From contig CDRNVI010000030.1 in the NCBI GenBank assembly GCA_977017575.1, forward strand, positions 124,001 to 188,000: a stretch of 64,000 nucleotides of DNA, written 5' to 3'. The notes below the pieces were generated by a model that did not search any database, was not told the origin of the DNA, and saw nothing but the letters and a program-made list of their open reading frames with translations. Shown piece by piece: positions 54,770-64,000 of the stretch. The number at the start of each line of letters is the position of its first letter. Position 1 is the first letter of the stretch. The stretch is from Paramoeba atlantica (Eukaryota; Discosea). The translations under genes were made by a program, and so were the position numbers.

Positions 54770-55113
54770 ACGGCTTGTACGACCCGCTCCAGGGCTTGTA
54801 AGTCTCGTGTGCCCGGGCATACCCGTGTGGGGGTGAAGGAGAGGGTGGGGGCTGTGGTGGGGGGAGTGGGGGTAGGAGTAGATGTAGGAGTACTACCAGT
54901 ACTACTAGAGAGAGAGAGTGGGGATTGTAGGGATAGTGGTAGGGAGGTGGAAGAATATGTTAGTTGTTGGTTTAATTCGTGTCGTTGGTGTTGTTGTTGT
55001 AGGTTTAGTTGTTGTTCTTCTTGGTTTTGTTGTTGTAAGTTTAGTTGTTGTTGTTGGTTTAGTTGTTGTTGAAGAGCGCGACGTTGATGACGTTGTGCTT
55101 TGATGGTGGGCAT
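54770..55113 (-). pseudogene. Truncated ABCF2 5' copy 2
   Basis: ATG at 55113: MPTIKAQRHQRRALQQQLNQ, an expanded Gln/Asn/Leu-rich part, Thr/Pro part, TLSFTPTRVCPGTRDL. It ends like copy 1 at the CCAAAA motif (54744-54765). Its coding differs from copy 1 in Gln-repeat length and several residues, so the copies are not from one recent event. Confidence 0.85.
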
Positions 55114-55340
55114 GGAAGAAAGTTTGTAGAAGGTAATGAGTGATGGGGTAAAATATGCAAATATGAAACAGGTAAGAGAATAAGTGGAATGAAAGTAGCC
55201 TACAAGGTAAATTGTAGATGGAGTGGAGTATCAAACGTTACACTACAAACGTCACGCTACAAGAGTCGTAGAGTGTCTATTCGTACGAGGTAAACCTCTG
55301 ATATGCGATATTATTTTCCAAAATGGGCACTCGCACATTG

Positions 55341-56062
55341 ATAACTTCGTTAAACGCAGTGGTTGTTTTCAACTTAGAAGTCACTCATGCTGCGCGCTTC
55401 GCGTTGAAAACTACCACCGCATTTAACGAAAAGCCTAAAAAATAAAATTTCGCTTCGAAAGCTGAAGAAAACGGAAAGATTATAGCCAAAATTAGCCGAT
55501 TAGTACTAAACTCGACTTTGGCAAGTGGGAAATCATTCGTAGGCATGTATTCGAGGCTGCAGAACGTATTGGGTGGAGAATGCGACTCCAACCACACCAT
55601 TCTTCCGACCCAAAAAGACCCCTTTGGGTCCGAAAATTACTTTTTCGCATTTTTTGGTCAAAATTGGTCATTTTGGGAGGCGTACCACGGCTTCAAGAAG
55701 CGACATCTCGCGAAAACAATGACGTGGAAAGCTAGAATAGGTCCCAAACTATCAAAATACAATAGGGGAAACGATTTTGTAAAAATACTTTTTTTACCAC
55801 TTTTTTTTGTCAAGTTGAAAATCCGAGAAAATCCGAACTTGACGGACCCGTCCTGCGCATACGAGCGGGGGGGTCACCCCCGGGTAGGGGGTGGAAAATT
55901 ATCGCCGCGGCTTACTCTACCACTTCCTTGCGCTCGATTTTGAAAAGGAAAAACCTTGGAAAAAAAATCGCGACGTACGCCCCCCCGCTGGATCCCCCCC
56001 CCTATACACACCATTTTGATTTTTTTTTTCAATTTTGGACCACCGGAGCCCCCTTTTATATT
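55341..56062. mobile_element. Copy of the hairpin-ended element, one end missing
   Basis: Palindromic arm 55345-55432 (CTTCGTTAAACGCAGTGGTT and inverse), then body matching 61640-62240 in inverse orientation: GAAGAAAACGGAAAGATTAT, AATTGGTCATTTTGGGAGGC, GTCCCAAACTATCAAAATAC, GGACCACCGGAGCCCCCTTT. The end hairpin is absent; it borders ABCF2 copy 2's upstream region. Confidence 0.75.
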
Positions 56063-56334
56063 TTTGTCTTCATACATACTAGGCCCTTCACATACGTTTG
56101 GGGGTGCGAGGTCCGAACGCCTCTACCAGTTTCAGCCGACGTGTTTAACGTTGTTTAACGACCACATCGTGTACGGGAGTTGGTTCCATGCGGGGGGGGT
56201 CCGAGTCGGTCCCCAGACCTCAGACCTATTCGGAGGGTCTGTGTGGATTCGGAGCAGCTGTGCGGATCACTAACCATTGTTCTTCCTCGTGGATAGCTGA
56301 CTGGTCGAATTTCTCGGAGTATTAGACCGCCCAC

Positions 56335-56465
56335 TATTACCGTAAGTCCCCACTCGCACATTGATAATGCATAGTTACTGCACATTGATATTGCATAACG
56401 TGCCGCACATTGATAATGCATATAGCACATTGATATTGCATACAGCACATTGATAATGCATAATT
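56335..56465. repeat. Tandem repeat of CACATTGATAATGCATA-type units
   Basis: About six units of roughly 19 bases with variants (CACATTGATATTGCATA). No gene. Confidence 0.85.
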
Positions 56466-56673
56466 CGGAGAAAAAAAGTGCCTTCGAAAAAAATAAAAGA
56501 TTCGTTGAACGGTCTGCAACACAAATCGGCGAATGCTACGCATAATGTTTAGTTAAGGAGCCCAATAAATTCACCTTTGCTCCCATTAAGGCCCCGGAGT
56601 TGCGTGAAGGCCTCCTTACCCCACAACTACCACCTTCCACCTATTCAAATTTATTTAACCTGTGTCAATGTTA

Positions 56674-57549
56674 TCATTCCTTAACGATATTAATCTTCGT
56701 TCCGTAGCACGCGAAATCATCAATAAAATTTTGATTTTCTTCGCCATGGAGCTCTGCACATTCTTGAAGATGTAACTTTGTGAGAGACAGAGGAAGACGG
56801 TCGAACGAAACTAACCCACTGAAGGAATTGTGGTCACATTGAAGCTCTTTCAAATTTGGTGGCAAGTGTTGAAGATCAAGCGCCCCAGTAAAGCGGTTTC
56901 CACTTAAATTGAGATCTTCCAATGTGCTGGGCAAACTATGCAGGCAAACTTCTCCGGATAAGTTGTTCCGTTGAATTCGTAACGTGCGCAAATCAGGAAG
57001 ACTTGATAAATCAATGCACCCCTCAAACTTATTATCTGCCAACCATATTTCAATTAAGGTTCCGGGGAGATGCGTGAAATCGAGCTCTCCATTCAATTCA
57101 TTTTTGAACAAACAAAGATTGAGAAGCTGTGGCGGGAGAACATCACATGGCAGTGTTCCAGTAAGCTTGTTCGCCGACAGATCAAGTGACTTTAGCGTTC
57201 GTGGTAAACGATTCCAACGCATTGATCCAGAGAGGTCGAAATAACACCACTGTATTTTATATACAGTCTCACGGTCATCGCAAATTACTCCTTTCCATAG
57301 ACATGCGGGTGTGATTGTTTTCCACGAGGGTTGAGGTACGTGTGAGTCTATGTCCTGAATGGCTTGCGCGAGTTCGTACTCCTGTGGTAAATTCGCTCCT
57401 CGAATTTTACCCTTTCGAGTGCTTTGCGTACCATTCAGCGTGAGTGTGTCACGATTTGAAAGTACGGAAGTCTGCTGCGTTTCACGACCAGAAGCAAAAG
57501 GCACTGTATCGGACGATTGTGTTTGGGCTATTCGTAGAAAGGAAACCAT
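56674..57549 (-). CDS. LRR protein, NLPQEYEL subfamily (291 aa)
   Basis: ATG at 57549. The longest leader of the intact genes: 50 residues, polar, ending STRKGKIRGANLPQEYELAQ. SW at 75-76, C83-LWKGVI-C90. Eight repeats, e.g. GELDFTHLPGTLIEIWLADN and GALDLQHLPPNLKELQCDHN, half-repeat (LHLQECAELHGEENQNF), ending YGTKINIVKE. The leader starts MVSFLRIAQT, too polar for a signal peptide. No anchor. Otherwise a standard member. Confidence 0.88.
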   Translation of the reverse strand: MVSFLRIAQTQSSDTVPFASGRETQQTSVLSNRDTLTLNGTQSTRKGKIRGANLPQEYELAQAIQDIDSHVPQPSWKTITPACLWKGVICDDRETVYKIQWCYFDLSGSMRWNRLPRTLKSLDLSANKLTGTLPCDVLPPQLLNLCLFKNELNGELDFTHLPGTLIEIWLADNKFEGCIDLSSLPDLRTLRIQRNNLSGEVCLHSLPSTLEDLNLSGNRFTGALDLQHLPPNLKELQCDHNSFSGLVSFDRLPLSLTKLHLQECAELHGEENQNFIDDFACYGTKINIVKE

Positions 57550-58573
57550 TAGATAAGAAAGAGAAAATGAAGAAAGGAAAATATCTGGACTATCTTTAAT
57601 CCTTCGTCGTTGTTTACGCAGACCAGTGATTCACTCTCGATAAAAACCCGATTCGTTAAATGCATTGAACGAAAAGCAGAGGCGTGTAGCCTTGGGGAGT
57701 GGAAAAAACCTTGGGGATACTCGTTTTCCATTATGTGCCCCATTTTGTAGCAAGGGGAAATAAAAAACAAGCCTGGCGCGTTGTTTATTGAATTGCCTCT
57801 ATATTCCCTATGAGATGGGGATGTATTGAAGAGACTGTAGAGCTAGGCTCCATATTAAAATCATGATAACAATCGGCCAGCGGGGATTGATATTCCAAAA
57901 TATATACTGTACCCCCGTACTTCAGAGTCCGCCGATTTTGGGCATTTCGACTCCTAAGTGGGGGGTCAGATTTTCCGGACTCTAAAGTGGGAGTCAGCAT
58001 TTCTTCATAAAATTACAATTTGGCCTTTTTTTTTCTATCTTTTTCTCCAATGAAGGTCGGCGTCTGTACTATCGATAACATAGCAGTGCCAGGGAAGATC
58101 AGGAGGAGGTCGTCATCATACTTCCCCATTACGCACTCGCATCAGGAGTGCTAAATTTTATAAATTTCCACAATTCTAGTCTAGTTAAGGTGAGGAGGGG
58201 GTTGATGAGAATGGTTGTGTAGCACGTCTGCCCGTAGTGTGCTCTTTCCTCGGAGTACCATTGTGCAACTTTTAAAAAAATGTTTCACAATAAATAATTC
58301 ACAAATTTTTTATGCACAAGTTTTTGTGCAGAGGATCATTCCTTTGGGTTTCCCGATCGCAAGAGCCTTCAACCGGAATAATTCACCCACATTGTTGTTC
58401 CGTTATTTAAAAAATGCATTTTTAGAATTTGGGAGAAAAAATGCAGACATAAAAAAATTTACCCGAAAAAAAATTTACAAATTTTTGTTTTCCTGTCACA
58501 CAGGTCCAATCCATCCGCGCGTGCTTAAAAATATCTTTTTACACTATAGAAAACAAGAAAGCATTCTCCTTTT
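57550..58573. other. No gene recognised
   Basis: 57880-58000 has a short inverted repeat around CTGTACCCCC..GGGGTCAG. An ATG frame at 58215-58577 (plus) has no domain features. Confidence 0.5.
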
Positions 58574-59335
58574 CTAAAAGTTCCAAACATCGGAATCAAA
58601 AACGTACCTCAGAGGCAAAAAGCTCGCATAAGACCCGCGAGACGGTAGTTTTCTTATTTTTGTACCATGAATGTCAATGTCGCGTTCAAACCATGTTGGA
58701 TCAAACTCACCCCAGAGATTTGGGTTGTTGTAGACGCACAGAAATATGTTCTGCGGAAGTATACGAAAATCCACAGGTCCTGAGAAATTGTTGTCGCTTA
58801 GGATAAACCCTTTTATTGTGAGCGGTAGTGCTCCAAAGTCCAGAGAACCCGAGAGCTGATTGTGTCCTACTTGCAACGACCGGAATACAGGTGGTAGTGA
58901 ATGCAGAGAAATGGTCCCATGTAGGCTGCATCTATCTAATTGCAGGGTTTCTAGCTGTTCCGGCATACTTTCTAATCTTAAAAAACCACCAAACGTGTTT
59001 CCGCTACCAATGAAAAATCTGATATTCGGGGGTAACCACTCGAGTACGATCTCGTCCCTTAGTCTGTTGTCAGAAATAGATAAAGAACGGCACTTTACGT
59101 TTTCTAGATGCATCCAACCTGGAATTCCGCTGAGAGAGAGCGCAGACCAATCAATTCGGCGAATCTCACCTCTCGCATCGCACTCCACCCTATCCCATTC
59201 ACATACGGGAGTATCCGTATTCCACGAAGGATGTGTGTTATCTACGTCGCTTAGAAATTGAGCTAAATAATATTCCTCTGGCAGCTTTGCTCGCGGCTTC
59301 CCTAATCGGGTATGTGGTAGTAAAGTCTCTGCCAT
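58574..59335 (-). CDS. LRR protein, FDSxVW-tail subfamily (253 aa)
   Basis: ATG at 59335: MAETLLPHTRLGKPRAKLPE, EYYLAQFLSDVDNTHPSW, C45-EWDRVE-C52. Six repeats, e.g. GTISLHSLPPVFRSLQVGHN and GSLDFGALPLTIKGFILSDN, half-repeat (VYNNPNLWGEFDP), ending LPLRYVFDSDVWNF. The sequence just above the ATG (LSPVRH in frame) resembles the extra N-terminus of the 48.1-kb gene, so the upstream region is also part of the duplication. Very close to the fragment at 3913-4015. Confidence 0.88.
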   Translation of the reverse strand: MAETLLPHTRLGKPRAKLPEEYYLAQFLSDVDNTHPSWNTDTPVCEWDRVECDARGEIRRIDWSALSLSGIPGWMHLENVKCRSLSISDNRLRDEIVLEWLPPNIRFFIGSGNTFGGFLRLESMPEQLETLQLDRCSLHGTISLHSLPPVFRSLQVGHNQLSGSLDFGALPLTIKGFILSDNNFSGPVDFRILPQNIFLCVYNNPNLWGEFDPTWFERDIDIHGTKIRKLPSRGSYASFLPLRYVFDSDVWNF

Positions 59336-60184
59336 GTGACGTACAGGACTAAGGAGTAAAGTTTAAAACAAAAAAATTGTTTTTTCCCAATTCCAAAAAA
59401 GGCCACCGAAACCACCCACCGAAAAAAAATCCTATACAGAATTAATTTAGATGAAAATAGACTGAATTATTTCAGTATTATGTAAGCGAGTGATTCAGCA
59501 TTATATTTTTGCTACTTACATGACTCTACTCTACCCCGTTTGCATGGGCTGCAAACTGTCTGACCTCATCATCGAATTTTATACTCGTAAAAATAACCGT
59601 AATAAAATCCACTCGTATTTGAATATTTCACTGTATCTTTCGTCGAAATTGAATGACGCACTTACTGACAAACGTTTGCTTCCTATCTACGAATCATGAT
59701 TCTCATTTTTTTTCAAAGCTCATCGAAAACTTTCATGTAAAGTGGGCTCATAGAATCGTGTTCTCAGTGTTCTGAGAACAAAGAGCAGTTCTCGGAACAA
59801 CATACAGTATAGTATTCCTAGTATGGTATATTGTATGGTGAACAGAATTTTTTTGTACACGCGCATGTATCTATCGATGTATTTCTATTCTGAATATAAC
59901 TGTGCACAACTCTTAAATTTAGAATTCATTTTTTTAAGAAAAGATTCTGAAAATTTTCTCTGTAAACTAGTACGCTACTTATCCTCTCGTGACCCAGAGG
60001 TTTCACCACAAAAGAGGATAAGTAGGTTTTCTAAGGGGGGAAGGGGGTAACGGTAGTTGGGAACATTGGATGACATGGTGGTGGAAGACTGGATCCGACA
60101 AGTTCGAAATATTTGGGGTGACTAAAAAACAAATGTGCAAAAATTCAATTACTTCTCTTCTTGATATTTTTTACAATGTTTCCT
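59336..60184. other. No gene recognised
   Basis: AT-rich. 59720-59810 shares TTTCAAAGCTC, TTCATGTAAA and AGAACAAAGAGCAGTTCTCG-like sequence with 29380-29470, so a dispersed repeat is present. 59967-60056 has GTACGCTACTTATCCTC and GAGGATAAGTAGG. Confidence 0.5.
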
Positions 60185-60290
60185 TTTAAGCGCTTTGTAA
60201 ACGGGGAGGCAGTTTTCAACTCGAAACGCGCATCATTAGTGAATTCTACATTGAAAACAATTACCGCATTAAACAAATCAACCAGAAAGG
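60185..60290. repeat. Decayed hairpin arm of the hairpin-ended element
   Basis: GCTTTGTAAACGGGGAGGCA pairs weakly with AACAATTACCGCATTAAAC; about 100 bp, several substitutions. Confidence 0.6.
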
Positions 60291-60354
60291 AAAAATTAGA
60301 ATTGTACCGCAATGCTACTGTACTACAGTCACATTGCATCTAATCTTCATTTGT

Positions 60355-61112
60355 TCAGCATGCTACAATGTCTGTGCCTTCGATGTTGAACCGATCTCCG
60401 TCCGCAAGGTGGAACTTGTATTTGAATCGTGGGAAGAATTTTTCTTTTGTTCGCATTTTCTTCGGCATGCGTGACGCACGATACACACCACTCAAATTTG
60501 GATTGAAGGAAAGTTCGAGTGAATACAGATTACGTGGCAAGTGGTCTAAGTCAACTACACCGTGAAATTGATTCATCATGAAGTCCATGACCTCCAATGA
60601 GCTTGGCAGCTGAGTAAAATTTAACTCTCCCGTTAAACTATTCACTCCAAGGGACAAGAGGCTCAGCGTCGCTGGCAAACTGCTGAGATCAATGGACCCC
60701 ACAAATTTATTTTGATGCAATGACAAATTCTTAAGTCGAGGAGGCAGATCACAAAAATTTAATGACCCCGAAAACAGGTTTTGGTAAAGAGTAATCGAAC
60801 GAAATTCACAAGGCAAGTGTTCCGTGGGAGATGGGCCTGATAGTTTGCTTGTACTTACGTGAAAAGAAAGCAACGTACTTGGCAACTTCCAGCATAGCTT
60901 CCCACGCAAGCTATCTTTTGCTTCTGACCGAAACGCTATGCGGCTCACGTCGCCTTCCTCCATGCATGTAATACCTTGCACGATGGGTCTGGATTCTCCA
61001 CCCCCTTCACTAATCCAGCCAGTATGTATTCCTGCGGGAGTGGGGCCGTAGCCTTGCCGAGTCGTGCTGACTTTGTGTCAGGATCTGCCGTTACAATTGG
61101 TTCAGGAGACAT
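60355..61112 (-). pseudogene. LRR gene with a deletion across the cap
   Basis: ATG at 61112: MSPEPIVTADPDTKSARLGK, ATAPLPQEYILAGLV, VENPDPS, then the frame breaks: the following ~10 codons of the cap (WNTxTPACEW) are missing and the rest (QGITCMEEGDVSRIAF onward) is in another frame. Repeats from 60960 down are intact (GSIDLSSLPATLSLLSLGVN, GELNFTQLPSSLEVMDFMMN) and it ends with DRFNIEGTDIVAC. So one small deletion in the cap inactivated it. A 16-base tandem duplication (CATAGGCTAAGAAGTA-type) lies just above the start. The cap mixes both subfamilies: RLGK of one, LPQEY of the other. Confidence 0.85.
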
Positions 61113-61359
61113 ATAGGCTAAGAAGTACGCATAGGCTAAGAAGAAACTTACGATACAATTCAAGGACAACAATACAAAACGGTTGATTTAAAAGCAGTTC
61201 AGTTGATTTAGATTTAGAAGTTGACTATATCGAAATCACCGAGTTTGGAGACGACTTTTTATCCTCTCATGCCTCACTTCCTTATCGCACTTGCCTTGCT
61301 GCACTAGCGATCTTTTTCGCGAAATAGAGGAGAATCTTAAAATCACAAACTCCTTGGTT

Positions 61360-61521
61360 CTAAGGTAAAAGCTCGATCTCAGTTCCTGTCACATCTATCC
61401 CCTCGGCAGTACACATCCACTCCTTTATTTTACCTAACAGTCCTGAGTTGTTTTCTAAATGGAGAAACCTCAAATCCTTTGGAAGACTGTCAAACAGAAC
61501 GATACCTGTAAACTGGTTATT
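61360..61521 (-). pseudogene. LRR gene, 3' part, cut by the hairpin-ended element
   Basis: Reads NNQFTGIVLFDSLPKDLRFL, HLENNSGLLGKIKEW, then GIDVTGTEIELLP and a stop: the last repeat, half-repeat and family ending. It joins to 62357 onward across the 835-bp insertion. Confidence 0.87.
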
Positions 61522-62356
61522 GCGGTGGTTGTATAACTACCGCTGTACACTCGATTATTGAAAAAAAAGTGGACAGAAAAAGTGAAAATATAAAGCAGAA
61601 CACAGTAATATAATAAAGAAAAAAAATATTTGGGGGGGCTCCGGTGGACCAAAATTAAAAAAAAAGGGGGTCTAGGGGGGATCCATGGGGGGGTCTCGGG
61701 GGCGGGTCTAGGGGGGGGCATACCGCACGAATTTTTTTTCGAAAAAATTATTTTTCGAAAAAAACCCGCAGAAGGGGTAGCCGGAGTCTTGGCGCGTATT
61801 TTCCACCCCCCTACCCGTGGGTGACCCCCCTGCGTATCCGCAGGACGGGTCCGCCAAGTTCGGATTTCTTCGGAAAAAAAAATGTGAAAAAAATGGCAAA
61901 GAAAATATTTTTTCAAAATTCTTTGCCCTATTGTATTTTGATAGCTTGGGACCTATGCTGGCTTTCCACGCCGTTGGTTTCGCAAGATATCCCTTCTTCG
62001 AACCCTGGTAGGCCTCCCAAAATGACATATTTTCGACTAAAAAATGCGAAAAAGTATTTTTCGAACCCAAAGGGGTGTTTTTGTGTCGAAAGAATGATGT
62101 GGTCATGCGTACGAGTGATTTCCCCCGCCGAAATGTCGGATTTAGTGCTCTGAGAGCGTACGTAGAAATGTCCCTATTTTTACCTAAAAATCGGCTATTT
62201 TTGGCTCAAATCCTTCCGTTTTCTTCCGCGTTCCTGGCCAATTTTTCTCTTTAGGCTCTTCGTTAAACGCGGTGGTAGTTTTCAACGCGAAGCGCGCAGC
62301 ATGAGTGACTTCTAAGTTAAAAATAACCACCGCGTTTAACGAGGAGCCTAAAGAGA
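61522..62356. mobile_element. Longest copy (835 bp) of the hairpin-ended element, in an LRR pseudogene
   Basis: ATT (AAT on the gene strand) flanks it at 61519-61521 and 62357-62359. One end is GCGGTGGTTGTATAACTACC, a small hairpin; the other is the ~100-bp palindrome (62254-62350) with CTTCGTTAAACGCGGTGGTA. Between lie T- and G-rich body sequence. There is no long frame, so it is non-autonomous. Across the junction the gene strand reads LPAG, LLLFSCR and then NNQFTG, a perfect repeat unit, so the insertion is exact. Confidence 0.88.
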
Positions 62357-62725
62357 ATTGCGACACGAGAACAATAAGAGTCCAGCGGGTAAGTCCAGCG
62401 GGTAACGCAGATGTGTCTAAGCCACGTGTGAATTGATTGTATGGTACCACCAAGAAGGCTAGGTGGGAAGGAAGCATCTCAAAAAGGTACCCCCCTGGTA
62501 AAGTGATTTTTTTCTGCTCGAATTTGACGAAATGTGGCCCATAAATACCTCCACTGGAGGGAGCCTTTGAGTCCCACATCGGTCCACTCGATCCCGACAA
62601 CTTCGAGATTTGTTGCACAACGCACACCTGTTCAGTCACACGCAGGTACGTATGTGTTCCAAGAGGAATCAGAATTTTCAATATCTGTGGTAAATTTCGT
62701 ATTCCTGGGGTAAGTTCGCTATAAT
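62357..62725 (-). pseudogene. LRR gene, 5' part, several older lesions
   Basis: Starts near 62725 with ANLPQEYE and shows the repeats EMLPSHLAFLVVPYNQFTRG and LDTSALPAGL. Between them the cap is recognisable only in changing frames with stops. So the gene was already degenerate in the cap, or decayed after the insertion. An ATG frame at 62719-63006 just upstream could hold a former leader, but shows no family motif. Confidence 0.75.
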
Positions 62726-63028
62726 GCTTGTGAAAAATATTGTTTCGATTGGTTAATTCTATCCTGGTTATTTTCGTGACAAATCACCTGAACGGAAAAC
62801 TCACAAGGAATGTACAACGTATTACAACATGCAGTGTAGGTGTGCCCGCAACACAATGAGGCGAATTTTGACGCTTTTGTAGTTTCACCCGACCCCGAGT
62901 ACATTAGGAAAGAGTCCATAAGGAAGAAAGAGGTGGAAAACACCCACCGCAATACAGTGTAAAGGTGCAATGTGCCTATAAAGGTCAAATCCCCTGATGC
63001 CTTCATGTTAACCTCTACAAATATTTCC

Positions 63029-63943
63029 TCAATTGCTTTTTACGGTTATCCGTGTGCCATCCACGCCGAGAAGCTTCCTTCCCGCGCGCTCATCCTGCAA
63101 ACTGATGTTCTTCAACCCCTCGGGCAGCAAATCCGGATCGATTTCACCACAAAGTTCAGCATTACGGCTTAGCACAAGAAAACGCAAGCCCTCGGGGAGG
63201 TCATGAAAAAAGACTGTGCCACTGAAATCGTTATTCGCACAATCTAAAACTTCCATCGACGAAGGTAAATGCTGCAAACAAAGTGATCCGTAAAATTCGT
63301 TTTTCGAAAGGTCCAGATAAAATAGCTTTTGTGCAAGATGCGTGAGATCCACGACCCCGGTGAATCGATTACGACGAAGAAACAGATAAGACAGCGTCCC
63401 GGGGAGGTTAGTTAAATCAACATTCCCCTCTAACTCGTTGTCATGCAGCATTAATTCAAATAACAAGCTCGGGAGCTCGGTGAGCACCACAGCCCCATGC
63501 AACCGATTCCCACTTAACGCAAACTGTTTCGACATTTCCGGGAGATGGGCCAAATCGAGGACACCGGAAAACTCGTTATGTCGGATATCCAACATAGTGA
63601 GCGCCCCCGGGAGTTGCTCCAGGGCTACCGCTCCGCTCAGCGCGTTATCCATCATGGACAGATGGAGCAGCGTGGGGCACAGAAACTCCCAGCGTAGGGA
63701 CCCGGTAAGACGGTACCGCACCCAATCGATGGCGACAACTTTTTGGTCTTTCGAACAACTCACCCCACCCCACTCGCACGCCGAGAGGGAGGTGTTCCAG
63801 GAGGGATCGGGATAGATAATGTCCGCCGTGAACTGCGCAAGTTCGTATTCCTGGGGTAGCTGCGTTCCCCGTATTTTACTGGGGCGTTTCGCTGTGATGA
63901 TGCTACGCTCCGGAAGATCCATAGCCTCAGAAAATGAAAGCAT
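63029..63943 (-). CDS. LRR protein, NLPQEYEL subfamily (304 aa)
   Basis: ATG at 63943. Leader of 24 residues, ITAKRPSKIRGTQLPQEYEL, SW 48-49, C56-EWGGVS-C63. Eight repeats, e.g. GVLDLAHLPEMSKQFALSGN, GNVDLTNLPGTLSYLFLRRN, GSLCLQHLPSSMEVLDCANN, half-repeat (LSRNAELCGEIDPDLLPEG). Before the GTRITVKSN ending there is an extra ~10-residue basic stretch (DERAGRKLLG) not seen in its relatives. The gene is complete; only 57 bp of upstream sequence are in the window. Confidence 0.88.
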   Translation of the reverse strand: MLSFSEAMDLPERSIITAKRPSKIRGTQLPQEYELAQFTADIIYPDPSWNTSLSACEWGGVSCSKDQKVVAIDWVRYRLTGSLRWEFLCPTLLHLSMMDNALSGAVALEQLPGALTMLDIRHNEFSGVLDLAHLPEMSKQFALSGNRLHGAVVLTELPSLLFELMLHDNELEGNVDLTNLPGTLSYLFLRRNRFTGVVDLTHLAQKLFYLDLSKNEFYGSLCLQHLPSSMEVLDCANNDFSGTVFFHDLPEGLRFLVLSRNAELCGEIDPDLLPEGLKNISLQDERAGRKLLGVDGTRITVKSN

Positions 63944-64000
63944 TATGCGAGCTTAAATTGCAGCAATTGTTTTTATTTAGAGTAATTAGAGTGCACGAAA

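Noticed and set aside
1-64000. tRNA, rRNA or a spliced-leader gene
   Set aside because: No cloverleaf or rRNA core motif was recognised by eye; a covariance-model scan would be needed to exclude them.

Overview
The window is a eukaryotic nuclear sequence, most likely from a unicellular organism. Evidence: a full eukaryotic ABCF2/ARB1-type ABC protein gene; DNA transposons of eukaryotic superfamilies (PIF/Harbinger, hAT, Tc1/mariner, pogo); retroelement remnants with a reverse transcriptase; no operons, no bacterial ribosome sites, no tRNA or rRNA recognised. Host genes read as single uninterrupted frames, so introns are rare or absent here. I cannot name the species. Coding density is low and repeats fill most of the rest.

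The dominant content is one gene family: 18 loci for leucine-rich-repeat (LRR) proteins, all on the minus strand, from 1.8 kb to the right end. Eleven look intact (4.2, 14.0, 18.8, 19.9, 22.1, 29.7, 41.1, 47.3, 56.7, 58.6 and 63.0 kb); seven are broken (1.8, 3.9, 5.5, 6.1-9.6, 25.2-26.6, 60.4 and 61.4-62.7 kb). Each has an N-terminal cap with a Trp and a C-x-W-x-G-V-x-C motif, like the plant LRRNT_2 cap, then about 6-8 repeats of 21-23 residues of the type GxIDLxxLPxxLxxLxLxxN, and a short tail. There are two subfamilies: one with NLPQEYEL in the cap, and one with RLGKxRAKLPEEY that (when complete) ends in LPLRYxFDSxVWxF. A clear signal peptide is visible in one. I infer an extracellular or surface recognition family that grows by duplication and is eroded by transposons.

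The other host gene is ABCF2/ARB1-like (48.5-51.1 kb), with unusual Thr/Pro-rich and Gly/Arg-rich additions. Behind its promoter lie three tandem truncated copies of its 5' end (51.3-51.6, 54.5 and 54.7-55.1 kb).

Mobile DNA can be read with unusual precision because several elements sit inside LRR genes whose family consensus shows the empty site. A 2.6-kb two-gene PIF/Harbinger-type element (6842-9472) splits an LRR gene with a 3-bp duplication; removing it restores the family motif exactly. An unnamed element with hairpin ends (835 and 179 bp copies) has 3-bp AAT duplications inside two LRR pseudogenes. A second unnamed family has GAGGGGCTGCGGGT termini, 4-bp duplications and short tandem repeats just inside its ends (12247-13078, 20867-20980, 43151-43787). 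There are also a 3.1-kb Tc1/mariner-type element (32307-35389) nested in an old retroelement, a 2.4-kb hAT element (38634-41005), a hAT-type foldback MITE (23013-23501), a Tc1-type MITE (37565-38315), and further inverted-repeat elements at 10.4-11.3 and 16.4-17.0 kb.

The most noteworthy observations are the strand-locked LRR array with transposon-dated pseudogenes, the two undescribed element families, the repeated 5' ends of the ABCF2 gene, and a 2A-like NPGP motif near 0.6 kb.
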